This document shows positions 24,988 through 34,240 of a DNA stretch of 64,000 nt, piece after piece. How positions within the stretch are numbered: position 1 is the first letter of the stretch; each line of letters opens with the position of its first letter. Below the pieces are notes generated by a model. That model worked only from the letters and a program-made list of their open reading frames with translations. It was not told the DNA's origin and made no database searches. Origin of the DNA: Pseudomonas sp. LBUM920 (GTDB lineage: Bacteria; Pseudomonadota; Gammaproteobacteria; Pseudomonadales; Pseudomonadaceae); assembly GCF_003852315.1 (NCBI RefSeq), contig NZ_CP027762.1:2833501-2897500 (forward strand). Direction: 5' to 3'. Position numbers and translations under genes: made by a program.

Positions 24988-25009
24988 GGGCCTGGTAGAT
25001 GCCAGGCCC
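24988..25009. other. 8-bp stem-loop between convergent small genes
   Basis: GGGCCTGG, six-base loop, CCAGGCCC, located between the convergent DUF1652 and DUF2790 genes. There is no T-run on either side, so it may be a weak bidirectional terminator or an RNA 3'-end stabiliser. Confidence 0.45.
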
Positions 25010-25037
25010 AATACGGTTCTGTCGCCAGTGTGAAGGA

Positions 25038-25307
25038 TCAATTCTGGAAATCGCAGGCTTCGGACATTTTCCGGTAGCCGACGTCTTCGACTTTGCCCGC
25101 AGTATCGACGAACTTGATATCGGCATTGATGACTTTGCAAACGTTGGTGTCGGTTTCATGCATTGCAATCACCGTTTTAACGTTCATGGGCATGCCGTAC
25201 TGGTAGGGCACCGGTTTGGTCGCAGTGGCTTGTGTGTCGGCCTGGGCCAGGCCCGAGACGGATGCCAGCGCCAATGCGCCGCCAAGCATCAAAGTGCGCA
25301 GTTTCAT
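25038..25307 (-). CDS. secreted DUF2790 protein
   Basis: An 89-residue exported protein. The start at 25307 has GGAG 8 bases upstream and gives a signal peptide cleaved after AQA (about residue 23). The mature part matches DUF2790: YQYGMPMNVKTVIAM, CKVINADIKFVDTAGKVEDVGYRKMSEACDFQN, with two Cys that probably pair. Function unknown; members are common and multi-copy in Pseudomonas. Confidence 0.87.
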   Translation of the reverse strand: MKLRTLMLGGALALASVSGLAQADTQATATKPVPYQYGMPMNVKTVIAMHETDTNVCKVINADIKFVDTAGKVEDVGYRKMSEACDFQN

Positions 25308-25517
25308 GGTAGTTCTCCGCAAGTGGGTACACCTTCACTCTCGGCTCGCGGGATTAACCATCGATTAATTTTGCCTTGGCTGACAAAACCTTCATCTATC
25401 AACCTTGCGGTGTTGGCTGACAAACAGCCCAACGCATTAGATGTGCCCGCCACCCGTCTCGGCCAGCAGGCTTTGTTCGCGCTGACGGCCCTGCGGGGGC
25501 CGCGTGCGTTCTGACAA

Positions 25518-25540
25518 CAGGCCACCAAAGACGTGGCCTG
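25518..25540 (-). terminator. stem-loop at the end of the mtl operon
   Basis: CAGGCCAC, seven-base loop, GTGGCCTG, 13 bases beyond the mtlZ stop on the minus strand. The T-run is missing, so termination strength is uncertain. The rest of the 246-base gap to the DUF2790 gene (25308-25553) shows no gene. Confidence 0.45.
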
Positions 25541-25553
25541 CTGTGATGGGTAA

Positions 25554-26492
25554 TCAGCCCAGCTGAGCGCGGTATGGCAGGTCCGGCCCGGTCTTGCCGC
25601 ACGTCAGGGCGGCGGCGCGAATGGCGAAGCCGAGCATGCTGTCGATCTGCTCGCGCGACAGTTGTTGCAGGCCCTCTACCGAATCAAGCTGCTGCTCGGT
25701 CAGCCAGGCAATCAACGCCGCCTGGAAGGTGTCACCGGCACCCACGGTATCGGCCATCACCACCTTGACCGCCGGCGCAGACCAACTGCCGTGCTGGCGA
25801 CTGAACACCGTTGCGCCGTCGCCGCCTCGGGTGAGAAACACCAGTTGGCAGCGGTGCTGCAACCAGCCCTGCAGCACGCTTTCCGGCGACTGGTCGGGGT
25901 AGAGCAGGTGCAGGTCTTCGTCGCTGACTTTGATCAGGTCGGCATGCTTGACCAACTCGCCCACGCGATCACGCCACAATTGGATATCCGGCTGCGGGTT
26001 CAGCCGCACGTTGGGGTCCAGGCTGATCAGGCGTTTGCCGCTTTCGCGCTTGACCAGGTGCAGCAGCGTGTCGCCGATGGGTTGTACCACCAGCGAAAAC
26101 GAACCGATGTGCAGCCCGCGAATTTCATGGCCCAGCGTGGGCAAGTGCACCACCCGCAGCTGGCGGTCGGCGCAGCCTTCGCCGCGAAAGCTGTACTGCG
26201 GTGAGCCATTGGCGCCCACAGCCACCATCGCCAGGGTGGTCGGCGCGGGGAATTCGACCAGAAATTGCTCGCTGACGCCCTCGTCCTTGAGCACGTGCAG
26301 CAAGCGCTGGCCGAGAAAATCATTGGACAGCCCGCCGAACAACGCGGAGTCGATGCCCAGACGGCGCAAGCCCACGGCCACGTTGAACGGCGAGCCGCCG
26401 GCAATTGCCTTGTAATTGACCTTGGACGCCTGACCGCTGGCATCCTCCTCGCTGAAAAAATCAAACAGCGCTTCGCCACACACCAGATACAT
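25554..26492 (-). CDS. mtlZ: fructokinase, PfkB family
   Basis: A 312-residue ribokinase-family sugar kinase that phosphorylates fructose made by MtlD. The N-terminal GG motif (AGGSPFNVAVGLRRLG, 31-46) and C-terminal signature DTVGAGDTFQAAL (248-260, catalytic Asp254) are intact. It is the last gene of the operon, 12 bases after mtlY. Its position matches mtlZ of the P. fluorescens mtlEFGKDYZ operon. Confidence 0.92.
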   Translation of the reverse strand: MYLVCGEALFDFFSEEDASGQASKVNYKAIAGGSPFNVAVGLRRLGIDSALFGGLSNDFLGQRLLHVLKDEGVSEQFLVEFPAPTTLAMVAVGANGSPQYSFRGEGCADRQLRVVHLPTLGHEIRGLHIGSFSLVVQPIGDTLLHLVKRESGKRLISLDPNVRLNPQPDIQLWRDRVGELVKHADLIKVSDEDLHLLYPDQSPESVLQGWLQHRCQLVFLTRGGDGATVFSRQHGSWSAPAVKVVMADTVGAGDTFQAALIAWLTEQQLDSVEGLQQLSREQIDSMLGFAIRAAALTCGKTGPDLPYRAQLG

Positions 26493-26504
26493 AGTCGTTC
26501 GCTC

Positions 26505-27986
26505 TTAAAGGGTTGCCACGAGTTGTTGATAGCGCTCGTAAGCGTGTTGGTAGGCACTGACACTGGCCGCCACCGGCAGCGTGCGGCTGGCCGGGTCGAC
26601 GCTTACGCATTTGTCGCACAAGCTGGCCAGGGACTCGCCGGACTGGCTCCACGCCGCCTGGATCGCCGCGCCCAGGGCGGCGGCTTCGCTTTGTTCGGTG
26701 CAGACGACTTCGGTGTTCATGATATCGGCGACCATCTGGCGCCACACCGGGCTTTTTGAACCGCCGCCGATCAGGCGGATGCGCAGGCTTTGCAGGCCGG
26801 TCTGGCGCAGCAGGTCCAGGCCATAACGCAGGCCAAAGGTGGTGCCCTCGACTACCGCACGGCAGAGGTTGGCGCGCGTCAGGTTGGTCATGGTCAAGCC
26901 GTGCACGCTGCCGGTGGCGTGGGGCAGGGCGGGCACACGTTCGCCGTTCAGAAAGGGCAGCATGCTGACGCCGTCGGCGCCGATGGGGGCTTGGGCGACC
27001 AAGGCGTTGAAGGCGGCCAGGTCGAGGTCGAACAGTTCGCGAATCACGCCGGTGGCGTTGGTCAGGTTCATCGTGCAAATCAATGGCAACCAGCCGCCGC
27101 TGGAGGAGCAGAAAGTCGCCACCGACGCTTGTGGGCTCACAGTCGGCTGATCGGCAAACGCATACACGGTGCCCGACGAACCCAGGCTCATGGTAATCAC
27201 GCCCGGTGCGATGTTGCCGGTGCCGATGGCGCCCATCATGTTGTCGCCGCCGCCACTGGAGACGCGGGCGTTGGGGTTGATGCCCAGGCGTTCGGCGATG
27301 GCTGGCAGGATCGTGCCCACGCTTTGATGCGCCTCGATCAGTTCAGGCAAGGCAGCTTGCAGGCGGCCGCTGGGGTCGATGTGCTGAAGCAGCGCCACGT
27401 CCCATTCGCGCGTGCGCACGTTGAAATAGCCGGTGCCCGACGCATCGCCGAATTCTGCGACGGCGCGGCCGGTGAGCCAGAAGTTGAGGTAATCATGGGG
27501 CAGCAAAATATGCGCGATGCGTGCGAACACGTCCGGGTGCTGCTCGCGGGTCCACAGCAGTTTGGACACGGTGTAACCCGGTGCAATCGCCACGCCGAGG
27601 CGTTCCAGGGAGCCGCTTTCGCCACCCAGGTGTTGCAGCAGGCGGTCGTTTTCGGGTGCGGTTTCGGTGTCGCACCACAGTTTGGCCGGGCGCAGCACCT
27701 GGCCTTGGTCATCCAGCAGCACCAGCCCGTGCTGCTGGCCGGAAACGCCGATGCCGAGGATGTCCTGGCCGTCCACGCCGGCCTGTTGCAAGGCGCGGTG
27801 CGTGGCTTCGGTAAAGGCGTCCAGCCATTCCTGGGTATGTTGTTCGCGCCGGCCATTGGCGCCGCTGATCAGCGTGTGCGCGGCGGCGCCCAGGCCCAGT
27901 ACCTTGCCGCTGGTGGCGTCGAGGACGATGGCTTTGGTGCCTTGGGTGCCGCAGTCGATGCCAAGGTAAAGGTTTTGCCGGGTCAT
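26505..27986 (-). CDS. mtlY: xylulokinase, FGGY family
   Basis: A 493-residue FGGY sugar kinase converting D-xylulose to xylulose 5-phosphate. The N-terminal ATPase motif LGIDCGTQGTKAIVLD, the middle VSGQQHGLVLLD and the C-terminal GGGSKSPVWRQMVADI are present, full length for XylB. It lets the operon use D-arabitol, which MtlD oxidises to xylulose. It lies 139 bases after mtlD, separated by a REP pair, and 12 bases before mtlZ. Confidence 0.93.
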   Translation of the reverse strand: MTRQNLYLGIDCGTQGTKAIVLDATSGKVLGLGAAAHTLISGANGRREQHTQEWLDAFTEATHRALQQAGVDGQDILGIGVSGQQHGLVLLDDQGQVLRPAKLWCDTETAPENDRLLQHLGGESGSLERLGVAIAPGYTVSKLLWTREQHPDVFARIAHILLPHDYLNFWLTGRAVAEFGDASGTGYFNVRTREWDVALLQHIDPSGRLQAALPELIEAHQSVGTILPAIAERLGINPNARVSSGGGDNMMGAIGTGNIAPGVITMSLGSSGTVYAFADQPTVSPQASVATFCSSSGGWLPLICTMNLTNATGVIRELFDLDLAAFNALVAQAPIGADGVSMLPFLNGERVPALPHATGSVHGLTMTNLTRANLCRAVVEGTTFGLRYGLDLLRQTGLQSLRIRLIGGGSKSPVWRQMVADIMNTEVVCTEQSEAAALGAAIQAAWSQSGESLASLCDKCVSVDPASRTLPVAASVSAYQHAYERYQQLVATL

Positions 27987-28034
27987 GGTGGAGTGCTCAG
28001 CAGTGTGGTTTTTTGGATTGAAAACCCGATCAAA

Positions 28035-28122
28035 TGTGGGAGGGGGCTTGCCCCCGAAAGCAGTGGGTCAGTGATGGGTATTTGACTGATACACCGCCAT
28101 CGGGGGCAAGCCCCCTGCCACA
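28035..28122. repeat. REP pair between mtlD and mtlY
   Basis: Inverted pair of type C REPs (GGGAGGGGGCTTGCCCCCGA and mirror) that fills most of the 139-base gap and ends 3 bases before the mtlD stop codon on the opposite side. In the mRNA it would form a stable hairpin between the two cistrons. Confidence 0.87.
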
Positions 28123-28125
28123 TTG

Positions 28126-29607
28126 TTAAGCCGATTTCTTCAAGAGGTTTTGCAGGGTTTGGGTAACGCCCTTGTCGCGCAGGCTTGCATAGCACCGCTC
28201 AAACGCTGCCACAAACTCAGGAGAATTGGGAATAGCCTTGCCAAAGATCTCCTCCACACCCAACAATCGCTGGCTGATCAACGCATCATCACTCACCAAA
28301 TCCTGGCAAAACTGCGCACGCGGATCCGGGATCGTGTAGCTCACCCCATTCTCATCCACACCTTTCAAATACAGCGCCCAGGCCGCGACCACCAGCGCCG
28401 CGCGGTCAGTCTCACGTCCATCAGCAATCAAGCGATTGATCGTGGGCACGGTGAACTTGGGAAACTTCGACGAACCGTCCGAACACACCCGCTCCAACTG
28501 GTCGGCAATCGCCTGATTGGAGAAGCGATCCACCAGGGTCTGCTTGTATTCGGCGAGGTCGATGCCCGGCACCGGCGCCAGGTTTGGCGTGACGTCCAGA
28601 TCCATATAGGCGCGCATGTAAGCGACAAACACCGGGTCGTTCATGGTCTCGTGCACAAACCGGTAACCCTTGAGAAAACCCAGGTACGTCAGGGCCAGGT
28701 GGCTGCCATTGAGCAGGCCAATCTTCATCTCTTCGTAGGGCGTGACGTCATCGGTGAACTGTACGCCGACCTTTTCCCAGGCCGGGCGTCCATTGACGAA
28801 CTTGTCTTCCAGCACCCACTGCACAAAGGGTTCGCACACCACCGGCCAGGCATCGTCGATGCCATGCTCGTCATGCAGCTGCAAGCGGTGGGCGGTGCTG
28901 GTCATCGGCGTGATGCGGTCGACCATGGCGTTCGGGAAGCTCACGTTGGCCTTGATCCAATCGTGCAGCTCGGCGTTGTGCAGGGCGGCGAAAGCCAGCA
29001 GCGCTTTGCGCGTGACGGCGCCGTTGTGCGGCAGGTTATCGCAGGACATGACGGTAAACGCCGGCACACCGGCCGCGCGGCGTTGGGTAAGCGCCGCGCA
29101 GATAAAGCCGAACACGGTTTTCGGCGATTTGGGGTGCGCCAGGTCATGCTGGATCTGCGGCAAGTGGGCCATGAACTCGCCGTTGCTGTCGTCGATGCAG
29201 TAGCCGCCTTCGGTGATGGTCAACGAAACGATGCGAATCTGCGGGGCGGCGAGCTTGTCGATCAACGCCTGGGCGCCGTCTTCGGCCAGCAGCATGTCGC
29301 TGATCGAGCCGATCACGCGCACTTCGGTGTCGTTGGTGTCGCCCAGTTCATACAGGGTGAACAGGTAATCCTGGCCAGCCAGGTCATCGCGAGCCCTGCG
29401 GTCTTCGGCGCGCAGGCCGACCCCGCAGATGCTCCAGTCAAGGCCCTCGCCCGTGTTCATCAAGGCATCGGTGTAATACGCCTGGTGCGCGCGGTGGAAA
29501 CCGCCGACGCCGATATGCGCGATGCCCTGCGTGGTGCTGGCAATCGCATAGGACGGGACCTTCACTTGCGGCGCCAGTTGGGTCAGGTTCTGCTTATTCA
29601 GTTTCAT
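28126..29607 (-). CDS. mtlD: mannitol 2-dehydrogenase
   Basis: A 493-residue NAD-dependent long-chain polyol dehydrogenase that oxidises D-mannitol to fructose, and also arabitol and sorbitol. The length equals that of the characterised P. fluorescens enzyme, and the known active-site residues fall at the same numbers: Asn191, Lys295, Asn300 and His303. The Rossmann glycine motif HIGVGGFHRAHQ is at 31-42. I chose the ATG at 29607 because the longer frame runs into mtlK. It follows mtlK by 16 bases. Confidence 0.96.
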   Translation of the reverse strand: MKLNKQNLTQLAPQVKVPSYAIASTTQGIAHIGVGGFHRAHQAYYTDALMNTGEGLDWSICGVGLRAEDRRARDDLAGQDYLFTLYELGDTNDTEVRVIGSISDMLLAEDGAQALIDKLAAPQIRIVSLTITEGGYCIDDSNGEFMAHLPQIQHDLAHPKSPKTVFGFICAALTQRRAAGVPAFTVMSCDNLPHNGAVTRKALLAFAALHNAELHDWIKANVSFPNAMVDRITPMTSTAHRLQLHDEHGIDDAWPVVCEPFVQWVLEDKFVNGRPAWEKVGVQFTDDVTPYEEMKIGLLNGSHLALTYLGFLKGYRFVHETMNDPVFVAYMRAYMDLDVTPNLAPVPGIDLAEYKQTLVDRFSNQAIADQLERVCSDGSSKFPKFTVPTINRLIADGRETDRAALVVAAWALYLKGVDENGVSYTIPDPRAQFCQDLVSDDALISQRLLGVEEIFGKAIPNSPEFVAAFERCYASLRDKGVTQTLQNLLKKSA

Positions 29608-29623
29608 CACAAATCTCGCGAAA

Positions 29624-30727
29624 TCAGGCGGCAGCGCGCAGTGGACGGGCCACGGCCACGCCGTCGGTGTCGAACAGATGGCAGTGCGCCGGGTCCAGGT
29701 GCAGGTGCAGGGTCTCGCCATACTGGCTGGCCATGTCGCCACGAATCCGCATGGTCAGCGGCTCGCCGTTGGCGGTGATCACGTGGCAGAAGGTGTCGCT
29801 GCCCAGGCGTTCGCCGACGTCGGCGGTGACGGTCAGCGTGGTTTGGCCGGGCGAGGCGATTTCCAGATGCTCCGGACGAATGCCCAAGGTCACCGCGCTG
29901 CCGACGCTCAGGGTGGCGCCGCTCAATGGCAGGCTGATGGTGGTGCCGGCGTCCAGTTGCACCTCGCAGCCCTGGCCTTCGACACGGGTGACCTTGCCCT
30001 TGAGAAAGCCCATTTTCGGCGTGCCCAGAAAGCCTGCCACAAACAGGTTGGCCGGCTGGTGGTACAGCTCCAGCGGCGAGCCGACTTGTTCAATGCGGCC
30101 GCTGTTGAGCACCACCACTTTGTCGGCCAGCGTCATGGCTTCGACCTGGTCGTGGGTCACGTAAATCATGGTCGCCTGCAGCTCTTTATGCAGGCGCGCC
30201 AGTTCCAGGCGCATTTGCACGCGCAGGGCGGCGTCGAGGTTGGACAGCGGTTCATCGAACAGGAAGATCTTCGGGTTACGCACAATCGCGCGGCCGATGG
30301 CCACACGCTGACGCTGGCCGCCGGACAACTGTTTGGGCTTGCGCTCCAGCAGCGGGCCGAGCTCGAGAATGCGCGCCGCTTCGCTGACCTTGCTTTCCAC
30401 CAGCTTCTTGTCGACGCCGGCCAGGTCCAGGGCAAACGACATGTTCTTGCGCACGCTCATGTGCGGGTACAGCGCGTAGGTCTGGAACACCATCGCCAGG
30501 TCGCGCTTGGCCGGGGTGACTTCGGTGATGTCGCGGCCATCCAGCTCGATGGTGCCTTCGGTGACTTCTTCAAGGCCCGCAATCAGGCGCAGCAGGGTGG
30601 ATTTGCCGCAGCCCGACGGGCCAACGAACACGACGAATTCCTTGTCGTTCACTTCCAGGTCGATGCCCTTGATGATGGAAAAGCCTTCGAAGCCTTTTTG
30701 CAGATTCTTGATTTTCAGGTTGGCCAT
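29624..30727 (-). CDS. mtlK: polyol ABC transporter ATPase
   Basis: A 367-residue MalK-type ATPase that powers polyol uptake. Walker A GPSGCGKST is at about residues 36-44, the Q-loop at MVFQTYALYPHMSV, signature LSGGQRQRVAIGRA, Walker B IFLFDEPLSNLDA and the switch His in YVTHDQVEAM. A C-terminal TOBE/regulatory domain (about 240-367) is typical of sugar importers. Start ATG 30727 has a Gly/Ala-rich upstream region with GGAGG about 9 bases away. Confidence 0.95.
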   Translation of the reverse strand: MANLKIKNLQKGFEGFSIIKGIDLEVNDKEFVVFVGPSGCGKSTLLRLIAGLEEVTEGTIELDGRDITEVTPAKRDLAMVFQTYALYPHMSVRKNMSFALDLAGVDKKLVESKVSEAARILELGPLLERKPKQLSGGQRQRVAIGRAIVRNPKIFLFDEPLSNLDAALRVQMRLELARLHKELQATMIYVTHDQVEAMTLADKVVVLNSGRIEQVGSPLELYHQPANLFVAGFLGTPKMGFLKGKVTRVEGQGCEVQLDAGTTISLPLSGATLSVGSAVTLGIRPEHLEIASPGQTTLTVTADVGERLGSDTFCHVITANGEPLTMRIRGDMASQYGETLHLHLDPAHCHLFDTDGVAVARPLRAAA

Positions 30728-30764
30728 GGGATGGGCCTCCACTTGGAATTTTTATAAGAAACCG

Positions 30765-31595
30765 TTACTTGACGGCGCCGAAGGACAAACCGCGCACCAG
30801 CTGTTTCTGGCTGATCCAGCCGAAAATCAGGATCGGCGCACAGGCCAGGGTCGACACGGCGGACAATTTGGCCCAGAACAAGCCTTCGGGGCTGGAGTAG
30901 GAGGCGATCAGCGCGGTCAGCGGTGCGGCATTCGAGGAGGTCAGGTTCAACGACCAGAACGCCTCGTTCCAGCACAGGATCAGCGACAGCAATACCGTGG
31001 AGGCCAGGCCACCCTTGGCAATCGGCAGCAGCACGCGGACCATTTCCTGCCACAGCGTAGCGCCATCCAGGCGCGCGGCTTCGAGGATGTCCTTGGGGAT
31101 GTCTTTGAAGTAGGTGTAAACCATCCACACCACAATCGGCAGGTTGATCAGGGTGTAGATGATGATCAGCGCGATGCGCGTATCCAGCAGGCCAAAGCTC
31201 TTGGCCAGCAGGTAGATCGGCATCAGCACGCCCACCGGCGGCAGCATCTTAGTGGACAGCATCCACAGCAGCGTGCCCTTGGTGCGCTGGGTTTCGTAGA
31301 ACGCCATGGAGTAGGCGGCCGGTACCGAAATCAGCAGGCACAAGGCCGTGGCGCTGAACGAAATCACCACTGAGTTCCAGGCGTAGGCGAAGTAGTTGCT
31401 GCGCTCGTTGATGTGCAGGTAATTCTCCAGCGTCGGCGTGAAGATGAACTGCGGCGGGGTGGCGAACGCGTCGATTTCGGTCTTGAAGCTGGTCAACACC
31501 ATCCAGAAGATCGGGAAGAAAATCAGGATCGCGATGGCCCAGGCCAGGGTGCCGAGCAACAGGCTTTGCAGGCGGCGGGATTGTTGAAGCGTCAT
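30765..31595 (-). CDS. mtlG: polyol ABC transporter permease
   Basis: A 276-residue inner-membrane permease with six TM segments. The EAA loop that docks to the ATPase reads EAARLDGATLWQEMVRVLLPIAKGG at about residues 177-201. It belongs to the MalG-type binding-protein-dependent permeases. It starts 10 bases after mtlF and works with MtlF, MtlK and MtlE. Confidence 0.94.
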   Translation of the reverse strand: MTLQQSRRLQSLLLGTLAWAIAILIFFPIFWMVLTSFKTEIDAFATPPQFIFTPTLENYLHINERSNYFAYAWNSVVISFSATALCLLISVPAAYSMAFYETQRTKGTLLWMLSTKMLPPVGVLMPIYLLAKSFGLLDTRIALIIIYTLINLPIVVWMVYTYFKDIPKDILEAARLDGATLWQEMVRVLLPIAKGGLASTVLLSLILCWNEAFWSLNLTSSNAAPLTALIASYSSPEGLFWAKLSAVSTLACAPILIFGWISQKQLVRGLSFGAVK

Positions 31596-31605
31596 GGCGC
31601 GGCCC

Positions 31606-32532
31606 TCAAGGCTTGTCAGTCAGGTTTTTGCCGATCATCCGCACCAGGATGATCGCCGCGATGTTGGCGATGACCACGGCAATCAAGCCGCCGGCCGAGG
31701 CCATGCCCACGTCGAACTGCACCAGCGCCTGGTTGTAGATCAGGTAGGCGAGGTTGGTCGAGGCGTAACCCGGACCACCGTTGGTGGTGGTGAAGATTTC
31801 GGCAAACACCGAGAGCAGGAAGATCGTTTCGATCATCACCACCACGGCAATCGGGCGCGCCAGGTGGGGCAGGGTCAGGTGCCAGAAGATCGCGATGGCG
31901 CCGGCTCCGTCCAGGCGTGCGGCTTCCTTTTGTTCCTGGTCCAGGGACTGCATGGCGGTCATCAGCAGCAGGATGGCGAAGGGCAGCCATTGCCACGACA
32001 CGATGATGATGATCGACAGCAACGGGTAGTGCGCCAGCCAGTCCACGGGCTCGGCGCCGAACAGCTTCCACACGGCGGCGAGAATCCCCGACACCGGGTG
32101 AAAAATCAGGTTCTTCCAGATCAGCGCACCGACGGTGGGCATGATGAAGAACGGTGAAATCAACATCACCCGCACCACGCCACGGCCGAAAAACTCACTG
32201 GCCTCGAGCAGGGCGCTGATCAACACGCCGAACACCACGCTGATCAACAGCACGCTGCCCACCAGCAGCAACGTATTGGTGGCGCCGGGCAGGAAGCCTG
32301 AATCGGTGATGAAGTAAGTGAAGTTTTCCAGGCCCACGAATTGGTTTTCGCCGGGGTAGAGCAGGTTGTAGCGGATCAGCGAAAAGTACAGGGTCATGCC
32401 CAGCGGCACGATCATCCACAGCAGCAGCAAGGCCACCGAGGGGCTGACAAGGAACCAGCCGGGGTTGGCCAGGCGGCTTTTACGCGGCTTTTCAGGCGCG
32501 GCGGTTTGCACTTTGGCAGTGGTGGTATTCAT
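31606..32532 (-). CDS. mtlF: polyol ABC transporter permease
   Basis: A 308-residue MalF-type permease with six predicted TM helices, the first at about residues 28-48. The EAA loop reads EAARLDGAGAIAIFWHLTLPHLARP. I chose the ATG at 32532 (MNTTTAKVQTAAPEKP) because the longer frame starts at a position without a ribosome-binding site. It forms a heterodimer with MtlG. A 207-base gap with a REP pair separates it from mtlE. Confidence 0.93.
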   Translation of the reverse strand: MNTTTAKVQTAAPEKPRKSRLANPGWFLVSPSVALLLLWMIVPLGMTLYFSLIRYNLLYPGENQFVGLENFTYFITDSGFLPGATNTLLLVGSVLLISVVFGVLISALLEASEFFGRGVVRVMLISPFFIMPTVGALIWKNLIFHPVSGILAAVWKLFGAEPVDWLAHYPLLSIIIIVSWQWLPFAILLLMTAMQSLDQEQKEAARLDGAGAIAIFWHLTLPHLARPIAVVVMIETIFLLSVFAEIFTTTNGGPGYASTNLAYLIYNQALVQFDVGMASAGGLIAVVIANIAAIILVRMIGKNLTDKP

Positions 32533-32599
32533 AGGATCAGAACCAGTCAGGTACATGCAAAACTAGAGTCGAAGCGCGGTCAATGTGGGCGCTGGCTTG

Positions 32600-32688
32600 T
32601 GTGGGAGCTGGCTTGCCTGCGATGGCATCAACTCGGTTTAAACAGAAAGACCGAGGTGTCTGTATCGCAGGCAAGCCAGCTCCCACAT
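32600..32688. repeat. REP pair between mtlE and mtlF
   Basis: Inverted pair of type B REPs (GTGGGAGCTGGCTTGCCTGCGATG and mirror). Hairpins after a binding-protein gene commonly stabilise the upstream mRNA and let the binding protein be made in excess; here that would favour mtlE over the permease genes. That effect is inferred from other ABC operons. Confidence 0.87.
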
Positions 32689-32739
32689 GAAAGCAGCGCC
32701 TACATAAAGCCGTTCCCACATTGACAGGGATGAACCCGC

Positions 32740-34062
32740 TTATTTGGGATAGCCCGCCCGCTTCATTTCACGCTCGGTGGTGGTCTGCGCGGCGGTCAAG
32801 GCTTGATCCACCGTTTGCTGACCGGTCAGCGCGCCCGAGAAGAACTTGCCGACCTGGGTACCAATGGCCTGGAATTCAGGAATGGTCACCAACTGGATAC
32901 CGATATACGGCACCGGCTTGAGGGTCGGTTTGGTCGGGTCGGCGACTTTCAGCGATTCCAGCGTTACCTTGGCAAACGGCGCGGCCTTCATGTATTCGTC
33001 GCTGTAGGTCGACTTGCGCGTGCCTGGTGGTACGTTGGCAATGCCGTCGGTCTTGGCCACGAGCTGGTTGTATTCCTTGGACGTTGCCCAACTGGTGAAG
33101 ACCTTGGCCGCGTCCTTGGCTTTGGAGCTGGTGGGAATCGCCAGGCTCCAGGAGTACAGCCACGACGTGCCCTTGTCGGTCGTCTCGTGCGGGGCAAAGG
33201 TGAAGCCCACGTGATCGGAGACCTTGCTCTGAGTCTTGTCGGTGACAAACGAGCCGGCCACGCTGGCATCGACCCAAATCGCGCACTTGCCGCTGTTGAA
33301 CAGCGCCAGGTTTTCGTTGAAACCGTTGCTGGATGCACCCGGCGGGCCGGATTTCTTCATGTTGTCGACGTAGAAGTTCAGCGCGTCCTTCCACTCGGGA
33401 CCGTTGAATTCGGGTTGCCACTTCTCATCGAACCAGCGCGCGCCGTAGCCGTTGGCCAGGGTCGTGATCAGCGCCATATTCTCACCCCAACCGGCTTTGC
33501 CGCGCAGGCACAGGCCGTACTGCTCTTTGGTCTTGTCGGTGAGTTTGGCCGCGAATTCGCCGATCTGGGTCCAGGTCGGGTGCTCGGGCATGGTCAGCCC
33601 GGCGTCCTTGAACAGGTCGGTGCGGTAGTAGGTGATCGAGCTTTCGGCGTAGAACGGCAGGGCGTACAGCGAGCCCTTGACGGACAAACCGTCACGCACT
33701 GAAGGGAAAACATCGTCGAGGTCGTAGGACGCCGGCAGATCTTTCATCGGCTCCAGCCAGCCCTTGGCGCCCCAGAGTGCGGCTTCGTACATGCCAATGG
33801 TCAACACGTCGAACTGTCCGCCCTGGGTGGCGATGTCGGTGGTCAGGCGTTGGCGCAGCACGTTTTCTTCGAGCACCACCCAGTTCAACTTGATGTCCGG
33901 ATGCTCGGTCTCGAAGGTCTTCGAGAGTTTTTGCATGCGGATCATGTCGCTGTTGTTGACGGTGGCAATGGTCAGGGTTTGCGCGCCAAAACTGACGGCG
34001 CTGAGGGTCATGCATACAGTCATGCAAGAACAGGCAAGCAGCGTTTTTGCTGTGAACTTCAT
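32740..34062 (-). CDS. mtlE: polyol ABC transporter substrate-binding protein
   Basis: A 440-residue periplasmic binding protein (SBP family 1). The start at 34062 gives a Sec signal peptide, MKFTAKTLLACSCMTVCMTL, cleaved near SFGA-QT (about residue 27). The mature chain begins with TLTIATVNNSDMIRMQKL, typical of the N-lobe. First structural gene of the operon, 178 bases downstream of mtlR. Its leader carries an AACAACAA motif resembling Crc/Hfq targets. Confidence 0.94.
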   Translation of the reverse strand: MKFTAKTLLACSCMTVCMTLSAVSFGAQTLTIATVNNSDMIRMQKLSKTFETEHPDIKLNWVVLEENVLRQRLTTDIATQGGQFDVLTIGMYEAALWGAKGWLEPMKDLPASYDLDDVFPSVRDGLSVKGSLYALPFYAESSITYYRTDLFKDAGLTMPEHPTWTQIGEFAAKLTDKTKEQYGLCLRGKAGWGENMALITTLANGYGARWFDEKWQPEFNGPEWKDALNFYVDNMKKSGPPGASSNGFNENLALFNSGKCAIWVDASVAGSFVTDKTQSKVSDHVGFTFAPHETTDKGTSWLYSWSLAIPTSSKAKDAAKVFTSWATSKEYNQLVAKTDGIANVPPGTRKSTYSDEYMKAAPFAKVTLESLKVADPTKPTLKPVPYIGIQLVTIPEFQAIGTQVGKFFSGALTGQQTVDQALTAAQTTTEREMKRAGYPK

Positions 34063-34104
34063 CGCGCACTCCATTTCTGCGCCCAGGGGCTACAGAAGGA
34101 CAGT

Positions 34105-34116
34105 TATTGTTGTTGT
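34105..34116 (-). promoter_or_regulatory. Crc/Hfq-type CA motif in the mtlE leader
   Basis: The minus strand reads ACAACAACAATAA here, containing AACAACAA, an exact match to the AANAANAA motif bound by Hfq-Crc in Pseudomonas catabolite repression. It lies about 45 bases before the mtlE ATG, further than most characterised sites, so its activity is uncertain. Confidence 0.45.
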
Positions 34117-34240
34117 GTCTTCCTACGAACAGTCAGGAAGAGTGTGCGTTGATTACAGCCTTCAAATGGGGTTATGACAAATCCTTGGGCGCACTTGGAC
34201 TGATACTTTTTTGCACTCATCAGCCAGGTTGCTGAAACAG

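Noticed and set aside
24999..25514. 171-codon plus-strand frame across the DUF2790 gene
   Set aside because: It runs antisense through a recognisable secreted DUF2790 protein and has no start signal.
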